The notes below the pieces were generated by a model. That model did not search any database. It saw nothing but the letters and a program-made list of their open reading frames with translations, and was not told the origin of the DNA. The position numbers and the translations under genes were made by a program. Source: Panorpa germanica (taxonomy: Eukaryota > Arthropoda > Insecta > Mecoptera > Panorpidae). Taken from it: 64,000 bases of DNA. Location of the stretch: NCBI GenBank assembly GCA_963678705.1, contig CAVMBN010000131.1, positions 124,001-188,000 of the forward strand, in the 5' to 3' direction. This document shows positions 54,700 to 64,000 of this stretch, one piece after another. Positions within the stretch are counted from its first letter, which is position 1; each line of letters starts with the position of its first letter.

Positions 54700-56597
54700 T
54701 AGCAAACCCGGCGAACTTTGTTTCGCCATCAGATGGCTTTGTTTTATGTAACATTTCGTTTGGTGATTAAAAGATAAAGAAAAATTTTTTTTTTGTTTTA
54801 TATTTGAAAAGGAAAATTTTTATTTCATTTCACAACAGTAATGAATTCATTTCGATTAGTGTTATTTTGTTAAACTTTTCTAAGTAAATGAAAGTGAATC
54901 CAAAGTAAATACTGAATCGAAGCGTTATACGTGTCCGCAAATTATCCGTTTCATTGAAGTGCTCTTTGGTAAACCACATTTTTTGTTTTTTGGTCTGACG
55001 TTAACACAAACAAAGCGGATGGTTTCCCAACTCGTGAACACGCAACGTATTACTGCCCATGTGAAAAACAATGATTTTCTAAATTTATCCCGCAAACACT
55101 AAGCGATTGGCCTAGCGACTTGTTAATTGTCATTGCGAACGCAAGGCGAAATGGAAATTGCAATCGTTTGAAGTCAAACGGAAGATCAGTCGGAATCATT
55201 GGTATTCGAGGAATACATACATTTTCACCTGCGTACTTTCCGTTAATAATGGTTGCCTCAATCAAATTCGGCATAAGTCTTTCAATAATTTGTCTCTTTA
55301 ACTGTTGTGTTCCCTGTATATTGCACCGCACATTCAGCTGATCCACCATCGACGAAATGAAATATATTTGCAGAAATTAAGGCGGTTCATCTGGTGTTGG
55401 CACCATTGAATCATGCAAATGATATATTTGTCCTTGTATCTGTAATTGCAAACAATCATTTGTTGAAGAATACGGTGTAACTTCTGATCGTGTGATGGTG
55501 TAGTGTATGGTGTATATGTAGTTGTTATGTGTTGCAATTCATTGTGTTGGTGTGAATGTTGGTATGTTGTGTATGTGTGTTGTATCTTTTACCTTGCAAC
55601 TCGGCATGAAGCCGCCTTCTCGAATGATATTAGCTCCAAAGGAAGTCATGCAAAAGCAGTTATTGTATTCAAGGATGTGTTGAAGAAAATGGCTGGAATC
55701 GGGATCACTTCCATCGAACAATGGTTTCAGTGGCTGTGGTGTTGTAAGTAATGGATCCAGTTTGACTTTTCCACTTATGCAGCACAATCCAGCCGTTTCT
55801 CTTTTGAACTTTAACGCATTGCAATATCGGAATATAGTCGTCGTTGGTCCAATATCTAAATTTTCATCATCACTGTAGTTCGCAGTGGGATCATATTGGA
55901 ATGCCAAGCGATTGTATGATGCCAATGATCTTCGTGTGCTCACGCGTTGTCTTAATCGGGCATTTTCTCTTATTATATTTTGTCTTTCTTCGCTTAAGTT
56001 CTGTGAATACACTTATTGCTGGCTTGCATGTCTTGTGCGGCGGCCGATGTTCGCACGTCGTCCTCTAGGCATTTTGGACTATGGACAGAGTGGTGAATGT
56101 AACCTGAAATGCACGATCCACATAATTTACACAGTTCAACTTACCACCTTAAAGACAAATGCCTGCTGTTAAAATTGAATAAAAATTTGCACAATACACG
56201 TGATTGATTTGATGGTTTCCAATTGAAATGTTAGGAAACGAATAACTTATTTTTTTAACTTTTTTTCACAATTTCACAGTGAACACAATACCGGTTTGTC
56301 ACATGAAATTAACTGAGCAGTGAACAATAAGTAGCTGTCAAACAATGTATCACGCACCGGCTCCATCTATTGAAATATTGGTTTGTATCTATGCTATGTA
56401 TCAGAGATGGCGCTGCATGGGAAAAAAGATTTTCCCGCTTTTCTGTTGAAATTTTTCGTGAATTCCTGAATTTTCTTTGCTATAAACCTCACAAAGCCCG
56501 AGACCTTTCCAACGAATGCAAAACCGTGGAAATCGGTTCGTGCGTTCTGGAGTTATAACGTCAGGAAGGAAAACCCGACTTATTTTTATATAGTAGA
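54699..56597 (-). mobile_element. Helitron remnant with both ends recognisable
   Basis: 1.9 kb, minus orientation. 5' end TCTACTATATAAAAATAAGTC preceded by A; 3' end hairpin GGCGAA-ACAAAG-TTCGCC about 11 bp before CTAG, followed by T. This is the Helitron pattern (TC...hairpin...CTRR, insertion between A and T, no TSD). Carries an internally deleted Rep/helicase pseudogene. Confidence 0.82.
54951..56072 (-). pseudogene. Helitron Rep/helicase, N-terminus joined to helicase C-terminus
   Basis: From 56072 the frame opens with MPRGRRANIGRRTR, as in insect Helitron proteins; an early stop follows, then a stretch with AFQYDPTANYSDDENLDIG and NNCFCMTSFGANII (N-terminal Helitron-like domain, 56012-55539). 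Most of the protein, with the HUH Rep and helicase core, is deleted. 55349-54951 is the PIF1-type helicase C-terminus (PFRLAFAMTINKSLGQS, then after a stop near 55050 CSRVGKPSALFVLTSD). Dead. Confidence 0.85.
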
Positions 56598-57437
56598 TAT
56601 GTTTATATGTTTGGTACTGAATTTTGTATGGCAGCGCGAAAACGGCTCCATCAATGTTTTTGAAAATTGCCTATTTCGTAGAAAAAAAAATTCTAAGACT
56701 TTTGGCGTCCCCGAATTTTTCCCTGAATTTCCTGGAAACCCGTAATTTTGGAAAATCTGGAAAAAAAATTGATTCCTTTTTTGCTGTATTACTTTTAATT
56801 CGTAAAAGATAGAAAATTGAAATTTTGCATGTGTATTAAAGTATTCAATGCTGACATTTTTCAAAAATTATAAATTCAAAAAGTGAAAAAGGGGGGGTTG
56901 AAGAAATTGGGGGGCCCGGTAAGGAACTTTGGAGAAAGTTCATATTCTGGATTCTAAAATAATTAAGTATATTATTAATAAAAAAAAATTCAAAATTCCA
57001 AAATTTTATTTGGGGGCACGGAAGCAGTATTTGCCGAGAGTAAAAATTGTGCCAGAAAGTTAAAATTTTGTATATAGGCTAATCTTGGTAACTTATTTAC
57101 GAATCGAAAAAAAAATACCAAATTTTGAAAAAATGTTGGTCAAATAACGCATAATTTGAAAATATTTTTTATTTTGTTAAAAAAAATATTTTTTTTTAGT
57201 CAATTTATATGTCATGTATATGTGCGCGAGTTTATTTATTATTTCAATTTAAACATAAAATTAAATATGAAATGTAATTACGAATTATTTTATTGGTTTC
57301 AAATCATACACGCCAAAAAGACTTCGCTTTGCAACGAGGGTAAACGTTACTGGAATTTAAATTTTTAAATGAAGTTCAAGCCACACACAGAAGACAGACG
57401 TCGCTTGCGACGGGGGTAAAAGCTAGTTTACTTATAT
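56598..57437. other. Non-coding; probable end of a second Helitron
   Basis: No gene. 56690-56760 is an inverted copy of the fccagg-type motif block found at 34838 and 38657 (see findings). A likely Helitron 3' end on the plus strand lies at 57399-57426: hairpin CGTCG-CTTG-CGACG, ggggtaaaag, CTAG followed by T. The 5' end was not found. Confidence 0.5.
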
Positions 57438-58466
57438 TGTTACAACAAAAGCCCGGTATTTGGTTTTGTCTGCAATGTGTTATGATGATTAACACATTGC
57501 ACATTGCATTGTTGTAACGATCTTTTCACAAATGTGTGTACAAATACGTATTGATACTATGTGATTGTTTCTGAGAGTATTGAGGCTGTACTTTAGCAAA
57601 AGATTTTAACTAGACTAATTGCTTCGGTTATCTTATATACGTAGTGCACTTTTGCTATACTTTGAATGGACCAACTTTAAAGGCAAATTTTAAGGACAAG
57701 AAATTTTTATAGACAATAATTTTGGTTCTGATATGGCACGGTCTGGTGTATAGTGTGGTAGAGTGGACGTGATACCAAACAGATTGTTCCATGGTTCTAT
57801 GTTTGTGTTGAAAGGTATGAATCTCTGTAATCGAAACTTGTCTGTTGTTATAGTGTCACACTTGAGCATCATTTCCAAAGATTCAAGATGGTGTCAAAAA
57901 CATCGTTATTATTTTAGAAGTTTTAATTTTTATTTAGTCTCTTATTTATATAGAAAATTTGCATTTATTTATTAGCATTTCCCTTTTTGTATATTATAAG
58001 AGAATTCTTTCATAATCTTTTTAATTTATTAAAACTATATTATTTACTATATTTCTATTCAACTATACATTCCTTATCAATGTCGTTTTGGAAAACATCA
58101 CGTCATCTTAATCTTATATATAATTAAAGTTTGAGTAATTTAGACTTTAATAAAAAAAAACAATTTATTTTAGTTTTACTTAAATAATATTTATTTGAGC
58201 TAATAATTACTGCGCGATGCAGCTTATGTCTAGTCTCAAATGGTAAGCCAGCCAATTACTATCTGCGCGATGCAGATTATACATGAACTTGAACTCAAAA
58301 AGTAGTGAGCCAATTACTAACTGCGCGATGCAGTTTATACATGAACTAACTAGATTAATATTAACATATTACTTATATACTATTTTATTATCTCTAAAGT
58401 GCATGGTCAGCAAAGATACTGAAGAGACATTGTTAGTTTGTGTCGTATGGAATGTGAGTTATAACA
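57438..58466 (-). repeat. 3' LTR of element 2 (about 1029 bp)
   Basis: Bounded by TGTTACAAC on the left and GTTATAACA on the right, i.e. inverted at 8 of 9 positions. The inner end is followed by a polypurine tract. Contains three copies of ctgcgcgatgcag (58210, 58263, 58321). Boundary inferred without the partner LTR, which is outside the window. Confidence 0.65.
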
Positions 58467-58480
58467 CCTCCCCTCTAAGA
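58467..58480 (-). other. Polypurine tract of element 2
   Basis: Complement reads CTTAGAGGGGAGG directly before the 3' LTR: a purine run of the kind used to prime plus-strand synthesis. Confidence 0.75.
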
Positions 58481-58487
58481 TAAAATC

Positions 58488-60107
58488 TTATGCTTCAAAT
58501 GTAGCAAAAGGTTTTTGCAACTCTTCAATATTTTTGCTATTTATTTCTTGTGCATTTTCATTTTTTATTATTTTTATTTTTCTAAAATATTTGAATAACT
58601 TATATACTACAATAGTAATTATTATGAATAATATAGGTAATAATGTATAATTAATTATGTGAACATGGTCTGAGATTCTTCTGTCATCGAAGTCTTCAGG
58701 TAGTAGGGCTAGGGTGGTCTGTAGCTTGTCTACGTTGCCCAAGTCCAGGTGTTTTAGGTTGGTCACGGTAAAGATGTTTAGGTGTTTGTTTTGGATCTCT
58801 GGTATTTTTGGCAGGGAAATGGTGTTCCAAGCTTTGACTTTCTCTTCTATATCTATGTATTGAAGAGTATTATCTGAAACAGAAAATTGACAATCTCGTG
58901 CAAGGTGTATTATATATGTTCTTTGTAGACGTATGTTACGCTGGCTGCTGCATGTTAAGGTGCCACTGGTTTCGTCATTTGTGATTAACATCCAGGTGTT
59001 GAATTCGATGTTTTGGATCTTGATGCCGGTTAGAGAAATCACTAAGGGTTGACATTTGCTGGTTGGCTGGTTTTGAATTAGTTCTATCTCGCAGGTGGTT
59101 TCCTCGATGTTGAGTGGTTCGCTAAGCTTGCATAGGAATTGATTGTTATATATTTCTTTGCAGGGTGCATTAAAATCTACATGTTCATACTCATTCACAA
59201 TGGTGTATTGGGTTCTGGGAATAATCATTTGGAATTTATTGTTATAGGGTATGGGGATTGGATATAGTTTATAATACGTAAATATATTAGGGTTTACTAG
59301 TGGTATATTTATTACAAAAACGATTAGGTTTTTATTGGTGTATGCTTTGACTTTGCTAATAGTTTCATATTGTTGAATGTTCTCTGATGTAATATCGTAA
59401 GGCAGTTTGATATGTTAGGTTGTATCAACATGTTCCTTTATTGCTTGTAATTCTGCTAATAGGTGATCAGGTTCTAGGATTGAACCACTAAGCGTGTTCA
59501 GTTTAGCAAATGTTATGTCAGTTTCAATGGTTCTTAGTAGGTACAAGAGTAATTGCATTGATTGACTGACAAGTCCGATCGATTCTGTTATAAAGATGGT
59601 AAATACTTGGTGTTGGAGTTTATCGATATCGTTCATTAGGAATTTGGTACGTTTATCTAGTTCTTCTTGATTAGAATCAATGGTGTGTAGGGCCGATTTA
59701 AATTGATCGAGTATATCGTTTGTTAATTTTATTTGTTTAGATATAGCTTTATTTAGAGTTTCTTGTTTATTATCAAGTGTCTCCAGGGCTAAATTTATAC
59801 GCTCGCCGTCGTTAGCGTCTAGGTTTCCACCGATTGCTTTCCAAACAGTACCTAAGCCATCTATGAAGCCTCTTTTTTCTCTTCGAGTTGGGAGAATTTG
59901 TTTAAATTTTCCACTTATTTCCATATCCAGGATGTCCATTACAGCAGTGCTGTGCCCAAAGGTTGTAAATTTCTTTTTTTCTAATTTTATTTTAATATCT
60001 TCTCTAGTCAGGTGTATGTGGTTATAATATTTTATTAAGGGGACCAAATCTATTTTCTTGACTAAAGTCCAATATTCCTTGATGTTTTGGGCTGTTCCTA
60101 GTTGCAC
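58488..60107 (-). pseudogene. env: Errantivirus envelope fusion protein (env), one in-frame stop
   Basis: One reading frame, open upstream to about 60230 without a clear ATG, with an in-frame TAA at 59415-59417. The N-terminal part has a dibasic furin-like cleavage site (RREKR near 59873) followed by a Gly-rich hydrophobic segment as in baculovirus F-type fusion proteins, then heptad-like helical sequence. The C-terminal part has a long hydrophobic membrane anchor (around 58600-58650) and a short basic cytoplasmic tail. Adjacent to the 3' LTR as expected. The stop would yield a product without anchor, so it is inactive as read. Confidence 0.82.
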
Positions 60108-60411
60108 AGGATATAATCCTGGGTTATCATTGATTTTAATAATTCGGCATTCATTAATATCGCTGGTGTTGATTGCGGTGATGATCCTGCAACAATCAGG
60201 ATTTCTTAATACTTGATGGTATTTTAATATATTTATTTATAATTAATTAATAAATAAATAATTCATTTGTATTTCGGGATTTAAGTGCATGATGTATTTG
60301 TGCTTTGTAGGCCCGTGTCGTTTTAATACTTCTACGACCTCTTCTTTTGTTCCGTTAAAAAGTCCTTGTGCTATAGGGGGCATTTGTATTATTAATTTGG
60401 TTGGTGAATTT

Positions 60412-61257
60412 TCAAATTCTTTTTAGAAATTTGGCAAGTTTGTCAAGGCAGTTTTGTTGATTGCAGACAAGATTTATTGTGTGTCCAAATGTTCTGCCTC
60501 GTGTGAGTTTGTATAGGCTCTCTACGAGGTTATTAGTTCTTTTAGATTTATTTAATATGTATTCGAAATTGGGTGTGTCCTTTGCTATTAACTTTGCGAA
60601 TCCATTTTTGTATCTTGGTTTTTCGTCTCTCGGGTTAAATTTGTCGTGAACTAGGTGTAGAATATAATCTGTCTTAGATTTATCGACAGGTAGTGTAGTG
60701 CGTTCGAATAGTACGTTACTTTGTTCTTCGTTAAGTTCGATTGAAGTTGGGTTTTTCATTTTAGTTTTCACTAGGTTATCTACATGTGTTTCTCTTAATT
60801 TTTTATTTTTTAGATCTTTATTTTTATATAATTCTTGTAATTCTTTGATGAGATTATTTGAGAATTCAGTTATATTTGTATATTTTTTAATAATATTTGT
60901 AATATGATTGGGTATGCCGTGGTGTGAGAAATACGTTATTAGTTTATCGGCAATTTCTGTGGATGACCTATTGGCGATTTTGTATGCCTGTGTGTATTTT
61001 GAAAATACATTTATTATAGTAAGGAGATGGGTATTGTCTATACCAAACGTATCTATATGTAATTTCTCAAATGGTCTCTCAGGTGTTTCGGTGTTATTTA
61101 GCGGTGCTCTAATTGGTTTTCTGTTATATTTGCACTGTTTGCATGTGCTGCAGTTATTGATGAAATGTTCGACATCTTTTCGTAGACTAGACCACGTATA
61201 TCTTTCGCAAATTAATTTATATGTGGCGTCTATTACTTCATTACTTGCTGATTCTGA
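60412..61257 (-). pseudogene. Integrase fragment fused to unrecognised sequence
   Basis: About 281 codons open. The first half is errantivirus integrase: NNCSTCKQCK zinc-binding cysteines, LHIDTFG with the first catalytic Asp, FSKYTQAYKI, YFSHHGIP. After this the expected DNG.EF block is absent; only TEFSNN-like residues appear, and the second half does not read like integrase. An internal rearrangement is likely. No start ATG. Not catalytically competent. Confidence 0.65.
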
Positions 61258-62237
61258 TTATTACTCTGGTGGTTCTTTTACTCAAAAAAAAGGTTCTATG
61301 TTTTTATTCCGCTATTGCCATGTTTCTTGTTAGTGTTTATGTATACTGTGTCTACATTTGGATTTTTAACAGTAGCTTTAATCATGATAATAAATTGTAC
61401 TGTCTGTATTTATTTCCTTAACTTTATGCACATAACATTGCTATTTTATTTTTGTGTTTTTTAATGTGTTAGTCCATGGGTTATCATAGTAGCTAAATTA
61501 GAAATGCTGACTTAGTTTGTTAATGTAGCATTATCTTTTGTACTAGAGTATGGAGTTTCATTACATCTTATAATAGCACATTTGACTTGGATAGGTCATG
61601 TTTATGTTTTATGATACGGTGTACTCTGGTATTGTGGAATGCGCTTATTGTATGATCTCACAGTTGTTTTTGTGTAATTTAGCGGCCTTCAAATCATGGT
61701 ATTTGCATTGCTTGCATGTGTCGTAATTGATAATGAGAGTTTCCACGTATTTTATTAGATAACACGAGTATATCTTTCGTAAATTACCTTGTGCGTTGCG
61801 TTTGTTTCTTGATGCCTGATACTTATATCATTCTTTATTTTATGCTCATTTTTATATTTGCCGATAGTGTTTATCTTTTAAATTATTGTACATTTAATAT
61901 GTATTATCATTACAATGGGTTTATTGACTTTTATTTTTAAATGTAGTTTTTGTTAATGTAGATATTAATAGGTCGTGTTTCTTTATTTTAATTTAAATAA
62001 TTTACTCTTTTTATTAATTTTAATAATTTTAACTGCGTTGGTGATTGTATCGAAATAGTTATTACTTAATGTCGCTTAATTTGTATGTTTATAGGGTTTT
62101 ACTGCTGGTGATAACCAGTGTTTATGCGATTTTCTGCATTAAGGTGGTTGTCCGTTTTAGGGTTTTATTATTTTTAGTTTTAAATTTTGTAGTTAAATAA
62201 TATATAGTCAGGTGGGTTTGGTTGCGTATTTGAATTG
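61258..62237 (-). other. Decayed interior of element 2
   Basis: No ORF of meaning in any frame. Near 61680-61800 there are short stretches similar to the zinc region just downstream (ttgcatgtg..., tatctttcg), suggesting a diverged duplicate of the 61130-61210 integrase region. The position corresponds to where protease-RT-RNase H or the integrase start would be expected. Confidence 0.5.
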
Positions 62238-63398
62238 TTAAGGTTCGAGTAGAAATTTTAATTTTTTCAAGAAGTATTGAAGACTTTTTGAAGTTAATCT
62301 TATCAGGAAGTTCTTAAAAAAGTAAAGTGAAGTTCTTGTTAAAGTAAAGTCAATATATGTTTTATTATTTTTATTCGTCATGATATTCGTCAAATATTCA
62401 TCTATCCAGTTATTATTTTTATTTCGTTTGGTTCCATATAGTTGCTTTAGTTGTGCCGAATTTCTAATCTTCTGTTCACGAATTATTTCTTTTCTGTTAT
62501 CATTTATCCACAAAGTGTGTGCCTCGTTTTCTAAATCTTCTTGTTTTTCTGGTATGCATTTAGCTTTGTTTCTTTTTTTCTTTTCAATTTTTTCTTTTAA
62601 ATTAAAATTTTGATTTTTATTATTTCCTGCTTTTGCTTGCTTTATATTGTGTAATTTTTTTACTTCAGAATTTTGCATATTTTGTTTTTCTGGTTTTTCT
62701 TGGTTGATGTTTTGTTGCTTCACTATTTCGAGTTCTTGTATAGTTTGCTTTTCTGCTACTTGTCTGATTTTTTGTTGATTTTTTACTTTAAAATCTAGAA
62801 AGTTTGGATTTTTTGATTCTTGCTTAACATTTTGTTGATTTTCTATTTCGAAATGTTGTGAATTTTGATTCTCTGATTCTTGTTTCATATTTTGCTGATT
62901 TTCTGTGTTTTGTTTGACGCTTACTTTTTTTTGCTTCATTTTTACTTCAACAATTGTCTTTTTCTTTACTTCTGTTTTGGTAAACTCTTCAAGTTCTTTT
63001 TCCTTTTCATCTGTATTCAGAACTTCTTCTGAATTATTCTGGCTTTGTATTTTAATATTTGTGGGCACATTGATCGCCATTTCTTTATGTAATTTGATAT
63101 CGTTTTTATTTTCATTTATTTCTGTGTCCCGTTTTTCTACTGAATTTTGGTTTTGTACTTTGATTTCTGTACTCTCGTAGTTTATGATTACTTCTTGTAG
63201 TTCCGTCCGTACATTGTCTATTTCTTTATTCTCAGTGGTTTGTTCGATTATTGTTTCACACGGTTTTTGTGTTGACGGCTCTGTTTGAATATCTTGTGTG
63301 TTCTTTAGTTGTTGTTGGTGAGGGTGGTTATATTCCTCGTTAGTATGGATTTCGTGGTTCGTCATATCTTCTACTATTAATTCTAGAAGCTCATCCAT
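62238..63398 (-). CDS. Charged repetitive linker (gag/pol-derived), 386 aa
   Basis: Gln/Lys/Glu/Asn-rich with imperfect repeats of about 20 residues (NQQNVKQESKN, NQQKIRQVAEKQTIQ, KQQNINQEKPEKQN). It matches the linker in element 1 (115-3774) in order and wording, ending in a similar PEKQEDLENEAHTLWIN block. In frame with gag upstream, separated by a stop at 63411-63413. No catalytic motif; protease is not visible here. Confidence 0.65.
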   Translation of the reverse strand: MDELLELIVEDMTNHEIHTNEEYNHPHQQQLKNTQDIQTEPSTQKPCETIIEQTTENKEIDNVRTELQEVIINYESTEIKVQNQNSVEKRDTEINENKNDIKLHKEMAINVPTNIKIQSQNNSEEVLNTDEKEKELEEFTKTEVKKKTIVEVKMKQKKVSVKQNTENQQNMKQESENQNSQHFEIENQQNVKQESKNPNFLDFKVKNQQKIRQVAEKQTIQELEIVKQQNINQEKPEKQNMQNSEVKKLHNIKQAKAGNNKNQNFNLKEKIEKKKRNKAKCIPEKQEDLENEAHTLWINDNRKEIIREQKIRNSAQLKQLYGTKRNKNNNWIDEYLTNIMTNKNNKTYIDFTLTRTSLYFFKNFLIRLTSKSLQYFLKKLKFLLEP

Positions 63399-63410
63399 TG
63401 TGTTAGGATT

Positions 63411-63914
63411 TTAGCGTCTTAATTTAAATCCATGGGGATCGTTTAACTCCTTTATGAAATTTCTCACCATCAAAGAATCATGATGTTTTGCCAGTGATCT
63501 CATATTTAAAGATGTTTTATTGTGAAGTGTGTTTAAAACATTAAAGTTGTTAACTGATTCTAAACATCTAAAGTAATAAGTAATAGCTTTCTCATTAGGC
63601 TTTCGTTTAAGTGTTGTTGTATGCGAGATATGGCTGTGGTTTTTAGTATAACTATTTATTAAAATAGTTTTTAATTTCTCCCATGTATTAATATGTTTAT
63701 TCTTTATTAAACTTGCTGCGTCTCCAATAATCTTGCTTTTTATAGCTGAGAGCAATAAACCGTTATTCCTAATAGCTTTTTTTTTATCTTCATTTTTACC
63801 GGGGAATATGGCAAAATTATCTATGATCACTTCGCAATCTTCTATAAAATTCGTCAGCGAATTGATTCCATTATATTCCTCTACATAATTTAGATAAATA
63901 TGGAATGTCTCCAT
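63411..63914 (-). CDS. gag: Errantivirus gag-like (capsid) part of element 2
   Basis: 167 aa, ATG 63914. Similar in pattern to element 1 gag: YVEEYNGINSLTNFIEDCE and IKSKIIGDAASLIKNKHINTWEKLK correspond to IKEYDGRSEGLPDYIRTSE and IRAKLIGKAASLIEGRDIQSWAEIK there. The stop at 63411-63413 cuts it from the linker. 5' untranslated sequence follows to the window end. Confidence 0.75.
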   Translation of the reverse strand: METFHIYLNYVEEYNGINSLTNFIEDCEVIIDNFAIFPGKNEDKKKAIRNNGLLLSAIKSKIIGDAASLIKNKHINTWEKLKTILINSYTKNHSHISHTTTLKRKPNEKAITYYFRCLESVNNFNVLNTLHNKTSLNMRSLAKHHDSLMVRNFIKELNDPHGFKLRR

Positions 63915-64000
63915 TTTGATTTATAGTGTAACTTTTATTTAAGAAAAGTTATTTTGTAAACATTTTATTTTTAAAAATTATTATTATTATATAGTTAATT

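Larger units (their letters stand above)
57438..64000 (-). mobile_element. Errantivirus-like element 2 with env, running off the window
   Basis: Minus strand: 3' LTR 57438-58466, polypurine tract, env, integrase fragment, charged linker, gag. No 5' LTR before 64000. No RT or RNase H seen. The gag and linker are related to element 1, but the LTRs are not alike. Confidence 0.82.

Noticed and set aside
55120..56172. Plus-strand ORFs across the Helitron
   Set aside because: Antisense to the clear Rep/helicase remnant on the minus strand.
57156..57368. 70-codon ORF rich in Phe/Ile
   Set aside because: Low-complexity T-rich sequence inside repeat-derived DNA, no homology.
1..64000. tRNA, rRNA or host protein-coding genes
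   Set aside because: Scanned for typical cloverleaf box motifs and non-TE domains; none was convincing.

Overview
This is AT-rich eukaryotic DNA packed with transposable elements, almost certainly from an arthropod and most likely an insect. The signs are errantivirus-type Gypsy elements with env, a Polinton/Maverick, piggyBac, an I-type LINE, Helitrons and a foldback MULE. I see no ordinary host gene, tRNA or rRNA. The species is not determined by what I can see.

Layout. (1) 1-4249: minus-strand errantivirus-like LTR element (LTR, tRNA-Ser-type PBS, gag-protease-integrase ORF) that has no reverse transcriptase. It sits in copy A of a large host repeat. (2) 6370-34169: a Polinton/Maverick of 27.8 kb with TIRs and a 6-bp TSD (aatata); the unoccupied site can be read in copy B at 37762-37767. 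Its genes are an acidic SIM-like protein, an unknown split gene, a Cys-rich small protein, major capsid, minor capsid (interrupted), adenain-like protease, PLA2-like protein (frameshifted), packaging ATPase, a DUF8207-like protein, a small ORF, an integrase with chromodomain, and a protein-primed DNA polymerase B (broken). (3) 12549-25255, inside the Polinton: a foldback-type element whose inverted arms are tandem arrays of a 192-bp unit around a MULE-like transposase with a C-terminal Ulp1-like domain. (4) 18785-21849, inside that: a piggyBac element in a 172-bp tandem array. The nesting order is therefore host repeat > Polinton > foldback MULE > piggyBac.

(5) 35648-42502 (copy B) and 42703-54652 (copy C), separated by a 200-N gap: repeats of the same locus. 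Each holds a defective Gypsy element with 603-bp LTRs. Copy C is also split by a LINE with two intact ORFs (43142-48883, 13-bp TSD). Copies A and B carry a decayed mariner-like transposase. (6) 54699-56597: Helitron remnant with recognisable ends. (7) 57438-64000: a second minus-strand errantivirus (1029-bp LTR, env, integrase fragment, charged linker, gag) running off the window. It too shows no reverse transcriptase.

How the genes work together. The Polinton set is the known virus-like package: protein-primed replication (PolB), integration (IN), packaging (ATPase), maturation (protease) and capsid (MCP, minor CP). Capsid, ATPase, IN and most of the protease read cleanly, while PolB, minor CP and PLA2 carry stops or frameshifts, so this copy is not self-sufficient unless these are assembly errors. 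Of all the elements only the LINE looks potentially autonomous.
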